The notes under the pieces: generated by a model | Told to the model about the DNA's origin: nothing | Seen by the model: only the letters and a program-made list of their open reading frames with translations | Database searches by the model: none | Assembly: GCA_007095845.1 (NCBI GenBank) | Contig: SFBI01000057.1 | Span: forward strand, 1 to 63,603 | Direction of reading: 5' to 3' | Length of the DNA: 63,603 nucleotides | Source: Microcystis aeruginosa Ma_MB_S_20031200_S102 | GTDB taxonomy: Bacteria > Cyanobacteriota > Cyanobacteriia > Cyanobacteriales > Microcystaceae | Program-made: the position numbers and the translations under genes | Shown: positions 36,126 through 44,997 of the stretch, in pieces | Layout: each line of letters opens with the position of its first letter | Position numbering within the stretch: the first letter of the stretch is position 1

Positions 36126-36341
36126 TAGGGCTTGCTGAATAAATGTGAAATGTAGGCAAAGTAAGGGTTTTGGGGCTTTTCTCGCGAAACAGGTGCAAGA
36201 TTTTGGGAGAATCGTCGTTCAAAACCTCGCGTCTTCATCGGCCCGCGTCCTGTAGGGGCGAAGCATTCGGGCAATAACCTATCGGTGAAACCGGAGATTT
36301 TCTATCCGAATGCTTCGCCCGTACTTTTTCAGCAAGCCCTA
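36126..36341. mobile_element. MITE with TAGGGCTTGCTGAA ends
   Basis: TAGGGCTTGCTGAATAAA at the left is inverted as TTTTTCAGCAAGCCCTA at the right, with a short direct AAAT-type flank on each side. About 216 bases, no ORF of note. Internal TGTAGGGGCGAAGCATTCGG and CCGAATGCTTCGCCCGTAC form a second long inverted pair (about 36252 and 36306). Same family as 22604-22922. Confidence 0.65.
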
Positions 36342-36350
36342 AATAGTTAA

Positions 36351-36995
36351 TGGAGGGCTGTTTTAGTCCCTTTAGGAATTCTAGATATGAGGGGAGAATG
36401 CCTGTCTATTTATTTCGGTCAATCGGCTGAAACCTCAGATTTTGTAGTAGATTATTTAGAGTTGTGGTGGCAAGAAAATCAGGCTCTTCGGTTTATGTTA
36501 TGCAATGAATGGGGGTTATAGAGGATGTAACCCTTGTATAGAAAGGCATTGAGCGATTTTTGTCAATTGTTTTTTATCTAAAGCGAACTAATCAATTAAG
36601 TCTCTTGCCAGATAAGGATTTAGTCGATTTATGCCCCCCTATCAAACCATGCCAAGTAACGAAGAGCCGAAAATCAAGCAATCTATCCAGGGTTAGAAGA
36701 ATTAGTCATTGATTTAGATGGAGGAGCCGCTACTCGCATCAACCGCACTCAATTTATCAAAAGAATGGTAGAGTTTGCCCAAAAAACCCAGGGGCAAATA
36801 CGGCTCATTTACTACCCACCTTACCATAGTAAATATAATCCCATTGAACGGTGTTAGTCCGTCTTAGAGAACTATTGGAATGGGGCAATTTTAGATTCAA
36901 TTGATGCGGCTCTTAATTGGGCTTCTAACATGACTTGGAAGGGCATAAAGCCTCTAGTAAATTTGGTAGAAGGAACTTATGAACAAGGTAGGTAA
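36351..36995 (+). pseudogene. ISAzo13-like transposase remnant, interrupted by a MITE
   Basis: The frame VPLGILDMRGECLSIYFGQ then SAETSDFVVDYLELWW is cut by the MITE at 36482-36668. Removing that MITE and one copy of its 8-base target duplication rejoins the frame exactly (QENQAIYPGLEELVIDLDGG, then ATRINRTQFIKRMVEFAQK, then YYPPYHSKYNPIERC). This is the C-terminal half of a DDE transposase of the ISAzo13 type, with DLDGG and the NPIE motif. A TAG replaces the expected Trp codon after NPIERC at about 36856, before SVLENYWNG. The N-terminal half is missing. So the gene was dead by truncation and nonsense as well as by MITE insertion. Confidence 0.8.
36482..36668 (+). mobile_element. 187-bp MITE, ISL3-like ends, copy 2
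   Basis: Ends GGCTCTTCGGTTTATG and AAGTAACGAAGAGCC. Flanked by a perfect 8-base target duplication GAAAATCA (36474-36481 and 36669-36676). Near-identical to copy 1 at 5632-5818, and inserted into the transposase remnant. Confidence 0.93.
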
Positions 36996-37103
36996 CATAT
37001 CAGGATAGGCAAAAGGCTTCGGTCGTGAGCTTAGTCGAACGGCAAGAGGGAAGAAAAATGTTTGTACCTCACTAGCTTAGGAAACGCTATAAAATAGCCT
37101 TAC

Positions 37104-37133
37104 TTGACAAACAGTTATTTGTTAAGAGATACT
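37104..37133 (+). promoter_or_regulatory. Sigma-70 promoter of the small secreted protein
   Basis: A consensus TTGACA (37104-37109) and GATACT (37128-37133) spaced by 18 bases, 42 bases before the ATG at 37176. Confidence 0.55.
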
Positions 37134-37175
37134 TGTGAAGTATTCCTTTGGACTTTTAGAGGTTTGTAACTAACT

Positions 37176-37529
37176 ATGCAACTAAAAACGTTTTTCATGG
37201 GTCTGACTGTAGCCGGTTTGGTTATCCCCAGTGTATTAGGAAGCATATCAAAAGTTTTAGCTGAAGACATTACCTTTACCTTGGAAAATAAAACCAAGGT
37301 AAATATGACAGAATTTTACGCTTCTCCTAGTGGGGTTAAAAGTTGGGAAAACGATATTTTAGGTGATGACGTTTTAGGCTCTGGAGAGCAGGTGGAAATT
37401 AATATCAATGATGAGCGTACAACTTGTAACTACGACTTTAAAGCCAAATTTGCTGATGGTGATGTAGTGGAAAAATACGATGTCAATATTTGTGAATTGG
37501 CAGGTGGTAGTTACGAATTTTATGATTAG
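37176..37529 (+). CDS. Small secreted protein of unknown function
   Basis: A 117-residue protein with a signal peptide (about residues 1-30, MGLTVAGLVIPSVLGSISKVLAE). The mature domain has two Cys that may form a disulfide, and it is acidic with a beta-rich pattern: ITFTLENKTKVNMTEFYASP, then GEQVEININDERTTCNYDFKAKF. I recognise a cyanobacterial family of similar small secreted proteins that has sometimes been mislabelled argininosuccinate lyase; nothing here resembles that enzyme. A consensus promoter lies just upstream. Role unknown; possibly periplasmic. Confidence 0.7.
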   Translation: MQLKTFFMGLTVAGLVIPSVLGSISKVLAEDITFTLENKTKVNMTEFYASPSGVKSWENDILGDDVLGSGEQVEININDERTTCNYDFKAKFADGDVVEKYDVNICELAGGSYEFYD

Positions 37530-37682
37530 GTCGAATAATCACTCTCCACTCGCACTTAACAATTAGCTGAATCTTCCCCAATCCCTTCCCTGTTGACTCT
37601 TGCCTCACCTCAAGATGACTGACTTCCCAACCCCTGCTATACAATGGTTTTTGACCTGTTTTTTGGAAGGGAACGCTAAACT

Positions 37683-37952
37683 ATGTATTCGATCGATATT
37701 ACCCTGAAACTCTCGCCCATCCCCCTTTCCGTGCAGCGCAAGGAAGAAGCAGCAGCAGACGCTTTGTATCAAACAATTATTAACGCTATGCGATCGCCGA
37801 ATCCCGAATTATTAGAATTAACCTGCGAAAAGCAAACCGATAAAAAGGTAGCGGTTTTAAGCGATCAGATCAGTGCGGTGATTGTTTCACAAAAATCCGG
37901 GGCTGCCTCCACCGGCAGAGCGCCGGGGTTTGTCGCTGAAGCCACAAAATAG
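37683..37952 (+). CDS. UPF0367 family protein
   Basis: An 89-residue cyanobacteria-specific protein of the UPF0367 family: [61 protein letters not shown] and [11 protein letters not shown]. It is probably a small alpha/beta cytoplasmic protein; the function is unknown. Its C-terminal extension [14 protein letters not shown] is somewhat longer than I would expect. Monocistronic, with repeat-rich DNA downstream. Confidence 0.85.
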   Translation: MYSIDITLKLSPIPLSVQRKEEAAADALYQTIINAMRSPNPELLELTCEKQTDKKVAVLSDQISAVIVSQKSGAASTGRAPGFVAEATK

Positions 37953-38363
37953 TTCTTTAATCAGTTATCAGTGAGCAGTAATCAGTAATCAGTGACAAGA
38001 AAACGGCAAGCGCCTACATAACACTTTCTACTCAAAACTCAAAACTCAAAACTGATAACTGATAAGCTGTTTATAATTTAAATTGCTTGTTGAGACGAGG
38101 CAAGAGGCACTCTTGCAAGAGGCAACAGTAAAGGGATTGGAGGAGATTCGGCTGATCATTAAGAATAAGCGGTTTAAATAAGTCTTAGCTTAACTGATAA
38201 CTGATAACTGATAAGTAGCTGGTTATAATTAAATTAAAAATGGATTTTAGGTTCGATCCCCCCTGCCCCTCTTGATAAGGGGGGCGCCGATAGGCGGGGG
38301 GATCTGACAACTTTTAACGCGTACCTACTTAACTGATAACTGATAACTGATAACTGATAATTC
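37953..38363. other. Intergenic repeats, including a cyanobacterial palindromic repeat
   Basis: Holds AACTGATAA arrays (37960-38060, 38190-38215, 38333-38362) and GAATAAGCGGTTTAAAT followed by GTCTTAGCTTA (about 38163-38193), shared with about 63375-63404. A palindromic repeat GATCCCCCC...GGGGGGATC lies at 38255-38304. No gene. Confidence 0.7.
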
Positions 38364-39032
38364 ATGACTATAAAAGTAAAAGACCTCTGGTTTAGCTGGC
38401 CGAATGGGAAATCAGTATTAAATGGCTGCTCTTTGCAAGTTCCCAGAGGAGAATTTTGGATGTTGTTGGGGACAAATGGCAGCGGTAAATCGACCCTGCT
38501 GCGGCTCTTAGCGGGATTATTAAAACCTAGTCGCGGGGAAATAGAGATACCTAACCCCCTCGGTTTTGTCTTTCAAAATCCCGACCATCAGTTAGTTATG
38601 CCAACAGTGGGAGCAGATGTGGCTTTTGGGTTGGTATCCGAGGGTTTATCTACGCCAGCAATTCGGGCGCGGGTGCGGGAATCCCTAGGGGCGGTGAATT
38701 TATTAGAAATGGAAAAACGACCGATCTATGCTCTCAGTGGCGGACAAAAGCAAAGAATCGCCATTGCGGGGGCTTTAGCTCGTCATTGCGAAGTTTTGCT
38801 CTTTGATGAACCCACCGCCCTTTTGGATGGGGATACTCAGTTAGAATTAGTCTCTCAAGTGCAGAAATTGGTCAAAAACCGGGGAATTACAGCCCTTTGG
38901 GTGACGCATCGCCTTGATGAATTGAATTACAGCGATGGAGCATTTTTGTTGGAGGGTGGCAAGGTAGCGGATCAGGGAAATCCCCTAGAATTAAAAGCGA
39001 GATTATTGGCAAGTGTGGCAGTCGAATCTTAA
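38364..39032 (+). CDS. CbiO/EcfA-like ABC transporter ATPase
   Basis: A 222-residue ATPase of the energy-coupling-factor/cobalt type. Walker A is LLGTNGSGKSTLLR, the Q-loop FVFQNPDHQLVMPTVGADVAFGL (in sections) is diagnostic of the CbiO/EcfA group, the signature is ALSGGQKQRIAIAGAL, Walker B is EVLLFDEPTALLD and the H-loop TALWVTHRLDEL. It is shorter than typical EcfA (about 270), ending just after the ATPase core. No EcfT or substrate-binding S component is adjacent. The metal or vitamin substrate is therefore unknown. Its stop is 74 bases before the NYN gene. Confidence 0.85.
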   Translation: MTIKVKDLWFSWPNGKSVLNGCSLQVPRGEFWMLLGTNGSGKSTLLRLLAGLLKPSRGEIEIPNPLGFVFQNPDHQLVMPTVGADVAFGLVSEGLSTPAIRARVRESLGAVNLLEMEKRPIYALSGGQKQRIAIAGALARHCEVLLFDEPTALLDGDTQLELVSQVQKLVKNRGITALWVTHRLDELNYSDGAFLLEGGKVADQGNPLELKARLLASVAVES

Positions 39033-39105
39033 ATTTTTTGTTAATATCATTAAGATGCTGTTTTTTAGAACTGCCCTTAATGCTACACCAATTACTCTCA
39101 AAGCC

Positions 39106-39666
39106 ATGGTTAACTCTTCTGATCGTTCCCTTCTGCTGGTTGACGGCTACAACGTCATCGGCGCTTGGCCGTCCCTGAAAACAATTAGCGATCGCCACGG
39201 TCTCGAACCGGCGCGAGACAAGTTAATTGAAACCCTAATCGGTTACACCCACCATCAGGGTTATCAAACCCAAATCGTCTTCGATTCCTACCTTCAAGAT
39301 ACCCCCGGCAGCCAAGAACGCTACACTAACCATTTATCGGTTTATTTTACCGCCCACGCTCAAACCGCCGACACCTATATCGAGAAAACCTGCGCCGATT
39401 TTTGGCACGATCGCGCCCCAGCTATCGGACGGATTATCGTCGCTACCTCTGATAATGCCCAAAAAATGACCGTTATGGGTTATGGGGCCCACTGGATTTC
39501 CGCTCAACGTCTGGAAGTCGAGGTGGATTTAACCGGTCGTCGTCTGAGAAAATCCCAGAGTTCTTCTCAAAGTCCCAAAGGGCGTTTTTTATTCCATTCT
39601 CTCGATGCTCAGGTGCAACAGAAATTAGAGAAAATGCGCCACGGAATTAGTTATCAAAAACCTTGA
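39106..39666 (+). CDS. YacP-like NYN-domain ribonuclease
   Basis: A 186-residue PIN-like NYN nuclease of the YacP/Rae1 (DUF901) family. SLLLVDGYNVIGAWPSL carries the first catalytic Asp, IVFDSYLQDTPGS and ADTYIEKTCADFW the middle acidic residues, and IIVATSDNAQKMTVMGYGAHWIS the last. In Bacillus the relative Rae1 cuts mRNA on the ribosome. I chose ATG 39106 (MVNSSDRSLLLVDGYN) because the longer reading from 39013 would overlap the ABC gene and add non-conserved residues. A strong nested hairpin follows the stop. Confidence 0.85.
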   Translation: MVNSSDRSLLLVDGYNVIGAWPSLKTISDRHGLEPARDKLIETLIGYTHHQGYQTQIVFDSYLQDTPGSQERYTNHLSVYFTAHAQTADTYIEKTCADFWHDRAPAIGRIIVATSDNAQKMTVMGYGAHWISAQRLEVEVDLTGRRLRKSQSSSQSPKGRFLFHSLDAQVQQKLEKMRHGISYQKP

Positions 39667-39688
39667 CAAATTACCCCAAATATGTATC

Positions 39689-39766
39689 GACAAAATCCCC
39701 AGTAGAGGCACAGGTAACTGTGTCTCTAAGCTTTTCAAGGTCAGTTGCGGTCTGGGGGATTTTGTC
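39689..39766. terminator. Nested inverted repeat between yacP-like gene and sfsA
   Basis: GACAAAATCCCCAG (39689-39702) pairs with CTGGGGGATTTTGTC (39752-39766, one bulge). Inside sits a second 10-bp hairpin, AGAGGCACAG/CTGTGTCTCT with a GTAA loop (39704-39727). It lies between convergent genes, so a bidirectional terminator is likely, although the symmetric ends also fit a small mobile repeat. Confidence 0.55.
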
Positions 39767-39794
39767 AAAAGCTGGCCCCTCTAAACCACTGGTG

Positions 39795-40514
39795 TCACAG
39801 TTGCAATTCTGCTAAACCTAAATAATAAATTCCCGTGGGTGTCACTTGCAAGCGACAGGGTAAAACCTTGACTCCTTTAGCCACTGCTTGACGCAATAGC
39901 TGCCCGTATTTAGCATCTTTACTATCCCCCGGAGCAAACCGGTCACAATCACCCCGATTAATAAAGTAGAGCATAATTGCCTCCGCTGCCGGCAATAAAG
40001 CCATTAATTCGTTTAAATGCTTCTGTCCTCGCGTGGTGACAGTATCGGGAAAAAGTGCCGTTTCTCCCTGATTCCAAGTGGTATTTTTAACCTCGATATA
40101 GGTGAGGGAATTATCACCATGAGTCAACAAAAAATCAATTCTACTGCCATTATTTTGACCGTAAGCTACCTCCGATCGCACTTCGGTGTCATTTTTGACC
40201 AAATCGGGAAAAACTCCCTGCAACAGGGCATTTTTCACCACCTGATTAGGAAGATTGGTATTAACTCCCACCCAAGTTTCCCCCAGTTGAATCATCTCCC
40301 AGGTATAAGCTAATTTTCGCTTCGGGTTATCACTGCGAGAAAGATAAACCGGTTGACCCTCTACGCATACATCTGTCATCGGTCCGGTATTAGCGCAATG
40401 GGCCGTAATTAATTCTCCGTTGTCCAGTTGTATGTCGGCAAAAAAGCGTTTGTAACGTTTAATTAAAATACCCTTGACAAGGGAAGGGTATGTGTGAACC
40501 AACAAGGAAGTCAT
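39795..40514 (-). CDS. sfsA: Sugar fermentation stimulation protein SfsA
   Basis: A 239-residue member of the SfsA family: an N-terminal OB-fold-like domain (GILIKRYKRFFADIQLDNGELITAHCANTGPMTDV, in sections) and a C-terminal PD-(D/E)XK-like nuclease core with GSRIDFLLTH and LTYIEVKNTTW. D, E and K are present at the expected spacing. E. coli SfsA affects maltose metabolism and binds DNA; the biochemical role in cyanobacteria is not known. The start is ATG 40514. Convergent with the YacP-like gene. Confidence 0.93.
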   Translation of the reverse strand: MTSLLVHTYPSLVKGILIKRYKRFFADIQLDNGELITAHCANTGPMTDVCVEGQPVYLSRSDNPKRKLAYTWEMIQLGETWVGVNTNLPNQVVKNALLQGVFPDLVKNDTEVRSEVAYGQNNGSRIDFLLTHGDNSLTYIEVKNTTWNQGETALFPDTVTTRGQKHLNELMALLPAAEAIMLYFINRGDCDRFAPGDSKDAKYGQLLRQAVAKGVKVLPCRLQVTPTGIYYLGLAELQL

Positions 40515-41018
40515 CAAATTTTCGCCAGGCTATATAAGGTAAAGAATAGCCTTTTTTTGGGAATCTTAACCTGAAGGCAGGAGACCTTTCAGTTATCAGT
40601 GAACAGTGATCAGTAAACAGTAATCATACTATTTTCCTTTATTCCTAGCAGGCATTTTACTCTCTTGGGTTTGGTGGGTAAAATGTATTCTAAAGTACAG
40701 TTCTGCTGGCGAGCAAATGGAACGAACCACAAAGACACAAAGGACACAAAGATTGATCGGTATTATATAAGTTAAACTTATCACACAAAGCATAAGAGAG
40801 CCGGCATTTTACTCCCCTTTCCCTTTGGTTGTGGGGGTAAGGGAAATTAACCATCTCTGCGATTACTTTTGAAAAATGGCATCAGTGACAAGAAAACGGC
40901 AATTTTCTACTTAAGACTGTCCACTAAAAACTCACATCTGATCACTGATAACTGATCACTGATAACTGATAACCGCTCAGGTACAATAAAACCTTGAAGC
41001 TTAGTAGATATTGAGATT
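40515..41018. other. Intergenic, repeat-rich
   Basis: AGTTATCAGTGAACAGTGA-type units near 40591-40625, AACCACAAAGACACAAAGGA direct repeats near 40724-40755, and ACTGATCACTGATAACTGA units at 40938-40975. No gene is visible; the promoters of sfsA and aroC should lie at the ends. Confidence 0.6.
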
Positions 41019-42119
41019 ATGGGTAACACTTTCGGACGACTATTTCGGGTTTCCACTTTTGGAGAATCTCACGGGGGTGGGGTAGGAGTGGTTATCGATG
41101 GTTGTCCTCCGCGCTTAGAAATTTCCGAAGAGGAGATTCAAATCGATTTAGACCGTCGCAAACCGGGACAAAGCAGAATCGTGACCCCGCGTCGGGAAAA
41201 TGACCTTTGTGAGATAATTTCCGGCGTTTTTGAAGGCAAAACCCTCGGTACACCGATCGCTATTTTAGTGCGGAATCAGGATGCTCGCTCGCAAGATTAC
41301 AACGAAATGGCCGAGAAATTCCGACCTTCCCACGCGGATGCCACCTACGAAGCAAAATACGGGATTCGCAACTGGAAAGGAGGAGGCAGATCCTCGGCCC
41401 GGGAAACCATCGGCCGGGTGGCCGCAGGAGCGATCGCTAAAAAAATCCTTAAATCTGTCTATAATGTCGAGATTATCGGTTATGTGAAGCGAATTAAAGA
41501 TATTGAGGCAATCATCGACCCCAACACCGTCACCCTCGACGAGGTGGAAAGTAATATGGTGCGTTGTCCCAACGAGGAAACGGCCGCCAAAATGATCGCC
41601 CTGATTGACCAAATTCGCCTGAATAAAGACTCGATCGGCGGTGTGGTGGAATGTGTAGCCAGAAATGTGCCGAAAGGTCTAGGAGAACCCGTTTTTGATA
41701 AGCTAGAAGCCGATTTAGCTAAGGGGATGATGTCCTTACCCGCGAGTAAGGGATTTGAAATCGGATCGGGATTTGCGGGAACCTTCTTAACCGGCAGCGA
41801 ACACAATGACGAGTATTTTATCGATGATAACGGAGAAATTCGCACCACTAGCAATCGTTCGGGGGGTATCCAAGGGGGAATCAGTAACGGTGAAAATATT
41901 ATTATCCGCATCGCTTTTAAACCCACCGCAACTATCGGTAAAGAACAAAAAACCGTGACGCGCAGCGGGGAAGAAACCACCCTGGCAGCCAAAGGAAGAC
42001 ACGATCCTTGTGTTTTACCTCGGGCCGTCCCCATGGTGGAAGCGATGATGGCTTTGGTATTATGCGATCATCTGCTCCGTTTTCAGGGACAATGTACGAT
42101 TAGCGATCGCTTTTTCTAA
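41019..42119 (+). CDS. aroC: Chorismate synthase
   Basis: Last step of the shikimate pathway, converting EPSP to chorismate with reduced FMN. The 366-residue protein shows all family signatures: [70 protein letters not shown] and [17 protein letters not shown] (last four quoted in part). It ends DRFF at normal length. The GT4 gene starts 13 bases later and is probably co-transcribed. Confidence 0.97.
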   Translation: MGNTFGRLFRVSTFGESHGGGVGVVIDGCPPRLEISEEEIQIDLDRRKPGQSRIVTPRRENDLCEIISGVFEGKTLGTPIAILVRNQDARSQDYNEMAEKFRPSHADATYEAKYGIRNWKGGGRSSARETIGRVAAGAIAKKILKSVYNVEIIGYVKRIKDIEAIIDPNTVTLDEVESNMVRCPNEETAAKMIALIDQIRLNKDSIGGVVECVARNVPKGLGEPVFDKLEADLAKGMMSLPASKGFEIGSGFAGTFLTGSEHNDEYFIDDNGEIRTTSNRSGGIQGGISNGENIIIRIAFKPTATIGKEQKTVTRSGEETTLAAKGRHDPCVLPRAVPMVEAMMALVLCDHLLRFQGQCTISDRFF

Positions 42120-42132
42120 ACGTTTATCTGCG

Positions 42133-43335
42133 ATGAAATTTTTATTCCTTCATTCCAATTTTCCCGCCCAATTTCGCCATTTAAGCACGGTTTTGGCTCA
42201 AGACCCCGAAAATCAAGTGATTTTCGGCACTACCCGGCAAGAGGGAGAGATAGCGGGGGTAAAAAAATTTATTTACAAGGAAAGTCGCGCTGTTTCTCCC
42301 CAAACCCATCATTATGTCCGTCCCCTTGAAAGTGCGGTTTTACAAGGTCAAGCGGTTTATGCTGTTTGTCAACAACTGAAAAATCAAGGATTTTATCCCG
42401 ATATTGTCTATGCACATTCTGGCTGGGGGCCGGGTCTATTTATCAAGGATATTTTCCCGAAAACTAAGTTTTTAGCCTATTTTGAATGGTTTTATCATGC
42501 CCATGGTTCCGATGCTGATTTTGATCCAGAGGAGCCCCTTAATGCTGATGCCGAGGCCCGGATTAGAATTAAAAATGCGACGATCCTGATCGATCTGGTC
42601 AGTTGCGATCGAGGTTTATCCCCGACTATCTGGCAAAAACAACAATTTCCCAGCGAATTTCACTCAAAACTGACGGTTTTACACGATGGCATCGATACGG
42701 ACTATTTCTGTCCCCGTCCCGATGTGCAGTTAGTGATTCCGGAGATAGGTTTAGATTTATCCGGTGTTAAGGAGATTGTCACCTATGCAACCCGGGGAAT
42801 GGAACCCTATCGCGGTTTTCCCCAATTTATGACGGCTGTTTCCCTAATTTTAGCCCGTCGGCCTAACTGTCATGTGGTGATTGTCGGTGAGGATCGGGTC
42901 GCTTATGGGAAAACTCTACCGGACGGCAAAACCTATAAACAATTGATGTTAGAAAGCCTTTCTTTGGATTTATCCCGGGTGCATTTTACCGGTTCTCTGC
43001 CCTACGGTCAATATAAACAGGTTTTACAGGCATCGGCAGCCCATATCTATCTTACTCGTCCTTTTGTGCTGTCTTGGTCAATGTTAGAGGCTATGGCCAT
43101 GGGTTGCGTGGTGATTGGTTCCGATACTCCCCCCGTGCGAGAATTAATTACCGATGGGGAAAATGGTTTATTAGTGGATTTCTTTTCTCCTCAACAAATA
43201 GCCGATCGCGTGGATGAAGTGTTAAATTATCCCCAGGGGTGGCAAAATCTGCGTTTAAATGCTAGGGAAACTATCAAGCAACGCTACGACCTCAAGCAAT
43301 GTTTACAGAATCATCTAGATTGGTTATTGAGTTGA
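42133..43335 (+). CDS. Glycosyltransferase family 4
   Basis: A 400-residue GT-B enzyme. The N-terminal Glyco_trans_4-like domain starts FLFLHSNFPAQFRHLSTVLA, and the C-terminal domain has VVIVGEDRVAYG and the signature SWSMLEAMAMGCVVIGSDT. It is 13 bases downstream of aroC. Its last 51 codons and 3' flank are duplicated at 48158-48310, showing that this locus was the source of a segmental duplication. The substrate is unknown; it is likely a capsule or slime enzyme. Confidence 0.85.
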   Translation: MKFLFLHSNFPAQFRHLSTVLAQDPENQVIFGTTRQEGEIAGVKKFIYKESRAVSPQTHHYVRPLESAVLQGQAVYAVCQQLKNQGFYPDIVYAHSGWGPGLFIKDIFPKTKFLAYFEWFYHAHGSDADFDPEEPLNADAEARIRIKNATILIDLVSCDRGLSPTIWQKQQFPSEFHSKLTVLHDGIDTDYFCPRPDVQLVIPEIGLDLSGVKEIVTYATRGMEPYRGFPQFMTAVSLILARRPNCHVVIVGEDRVAYGKTLPDGKTYKQLMLESLSLDLSRVHFTGSLPYGQYKQVLQASAAHIYLTRPFVLSWSMLEAMAMGCVVIGSDTPPVRELITDGENGLLVDFFSPQQIADRVDEVLNYPQGWQNLRLNARETIKQRYDLKQCLQNHLDWLLS

Positions 43336-43389
43336 TGAAATGAGAGCATTTTCTCAAAAATACTGTCTTTTAAAGGATTAATATCGCTA

Positions 43390-43557
43390 TTAAATCTTTT
43401 CTCTTACAATCCTAATTCCTTCCCAAGCAGAAATATTACCTGCTCGTCTTTCTTCTAATAATACGGAGACAATAAAACGGTTAAAAACTTGTTCCCTTTT
43501 GCTGGAATATTTAGAATTTAACTCTTGGCATTCTGCAACTGTTAAGTTAACCCATAA
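43390..43557 (-). pseudogene. 3' fragment of the SUMF-like gene (duplicate)
   Basis: About 56 codons equivalent to the C-terminus of the protein at 48365-49612 (LNSKYSSKREQVFNRFI, VSVLLEERR, WEGIRIVREKI then stop), with no start and homology ending abruptly near 43557. It marks the deletion or insertion breakpoint between the two duplicated blocks. Compared with the intact copy it carries several substitutions. Confidence 0.8.
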
Positions 43558-43594
43558 TCTTTAGATAGGCGGAAAAAATCAGCATTTTATCTGG

Positions 43595-44185
43595 TTATGT
43601 TGATTCAATATTTTTTATCCCTGCTCTAAATTCCCGCAGTGCTTGAGCATGATTTTCTGTATTAATACAACGCATCAATAAATCTACATCTAAACTCGGT
43701 AAAAGTTGCGATTTACTAACAGCCTCATACACCTCATTTCCTAAACTATAAAACAATAACTCATCATTCATCCAAAACCAAACTTCAGAAATTTGTAACC
43801 GTTTGTATGCTTCTAGTTTATTAATTCCTCCACTACTAACAACCACCTCAATCACTAAATCAGGATGTTTTCTATTGGCTCCCAACTCATAGGATTTATC
43901 ACCTTCTCTTTTAACCTTTTCAAATTCATTTTCTAAGGTGACAGAACCAGTAGGAGTAAAATCTAATCCCAAAAATTCTAAATAAATTTCTAGTAAAGCG
44001 CCAATACGTTCTTTGATAGTTTCGTGTTTTTTTCCTGGCATTTTTCTAATCTCCAAAACTCCATCTAAAAAAAATAACCTTAACCCTGGGCGATCGATCA
44101 GCTGTTCAACAGCTTTAAATTCTCTCCAGGTTAAGTCGGTAATTAAAATTGGTTCTGCTTCTCGTTCGATTAGTGTAGTTATCAT
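43595..44185 (-). CDS. Uma2-family (DUF820) protein, copy A
   Basis: A 196-residue Uma2 protein of the short subtype. LTWREFKAVEQLIDRPGLRL opens it and the restriction-like core is RKHPDLVIEVVVSSGGINKLEAYKRLQISEVWFW (in sections) with D, E and K. Copy B at 51956-52546 differs at about ten of 196 residues. Its divergent upstream region runs straight into the antitoxin gene at 44262. Function unknown; the family is thought to act as nucleases linked to mobile or defence DNA. Confidence 0.82.
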   Translation of the reverse strand: MITTLIEREAEPILITDLTWREFKAVEQLIDRPGLRLFFLDGVLEIRKMPGKKHETIKERIGALLEIYLEFLGLDFTPTGSVTLENEFEKVKREGDKSYELGANRKHPDLVIEVVVSSGGINKLEAYKRLQISEVWFWMNDELLFYSLGNEVYEAVSKSQLLPSLDVDLLMRCINTENHAQALREFRAGIKNIEST

Positions 44186-44261
44186 GATTTAAACCCAAAT
44201 TTAGAGCGTGAATTTTGTTCACTATGATATGATATAAAAACAGAGTATCATAAAAAACATC

Positions 44262-44546
44262 ATGCAAGCATACAAACTCAAAGGAAAAATTGATCAATCT
44301 GGTAACTTGCTGATTACCGAACCCCTGAATTTACCCCCCGGAAACGTGGAAATTGTAGTTTGGGCAGCCACAGACACCCTTGATCATACCACAACCCCAA
44401 CCACTGAACCAGCACCAGAAGCACCAAAAAGACCAACTAAAATTAAGGTTTTGCAAAACTGGTTTGAGAAAACCCAACCTGCATCTCCTGATTTTGATCC
44501 AGATCAAGCTAAATGGGAATATTTAAAGGAGAAACATAACCTGTGA
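44262..44546 (+). CDS. Putative antitoxin of a PIN-toxin pair
   Basis: A 94-residue protein overlapping the PIN gene by four bases. The N-terminus YKLKGKIDQSGNLLITEPLNLPPGNVEIVVW is an AbrB-like or strand-rich DNA-binding segment typical of small cyanobacterial antitoxins. A Pro/Thr linker (PTTEPAPEAPKRP) leads to a C-terminal helix (WFEKTQPASPDFDPDQAKWEYLK, in sections) suited to wrap and neutralise the toxin. The first eight codons are repeated at 52623, where a truncated copy lies. Confidence 0.75.
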   Translation: MQAYKLKGKIDQSGNLLITEPLNLPPGNVEIVVWAATDTLDHTTTPTTEPAPEAPKRPTKIKVLQNWFEKTQPASPDFDPDQAKWEYLKEKHNL

Positions 44547-44962
44547 AAGTCTTGCTTGATACCAACATCATTATAGATATTGCCCTGGAAAGACAGCCTT
44601 ACTTTACTAATAGCGAGACAGTTTTGGCATTTGTTGAACAGGGACAAATAGAAGGCTACATTTCAGCATCAACTATTAGTGACCTTTATTATCTTATTCG
44701 TAAACAAAAAGGTCGAGATTTAACTATTGAGTTTTTGCAAGAAATACTTACTTTTTGTCAAATTGCTACAGTAAATCAGGCTGCAATTACAATGGCTTTC
44801 ACAACCAATTTTCATGATTTTGAAGATTCTATTCAATACTCTACTGCGGTAGTTAATAAATTGGATGCAATTATTACCCGTAATCCTCAAGATTTCCCCA
44901 TTGTCACACCACGAATTATCACTCCTGAACAATTAATTACCGAATTAACCAACTCTCATTAG
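44543..44962 (+). CDS. PIN-domain ribonuclease toxin (VapC-like)
   Basis: A 139-residue PIN nuclease. The first Asp is in KVLLDTNIIIDIAL; ISASTISDLYYLIRK carries the mid motif, and the C-terminal acidic site is FEDSIQYSTAVVNKLDAIITRNPQDF (in sections). The DxxQYxxA and DAIITRN pattern is that of PIN_3-type toxins. These cleave tRNA or mRNA; the antitoxin gene is immediately upstream and translationally coupled. The AAA-PDDEXK gene follows 35 bases later. Confidence 0.88.
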   Translation: MKVLLDTNIIIDIALERQPYFTNSETVLAFVEQGQIEGYISASTISDLYYLIRKQKGRDLTIEFLQEILTFCQIATVNQAAITMAFTTNFHDFEDSIQYSTAVVNKLDAIITRNPQDFPIVTPRIITPEQLITELTNSH

Positions 44963-44997
44963 CTAGTGGTTTTAATAATGTATCAAGAGCATAAAAA

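Noticed and set aside
41265..42034. Several long open frames antisense to aroC
   Set aside because: They are shadows of the GC-rich, codon-biased aroC gene, which is unmistakable.
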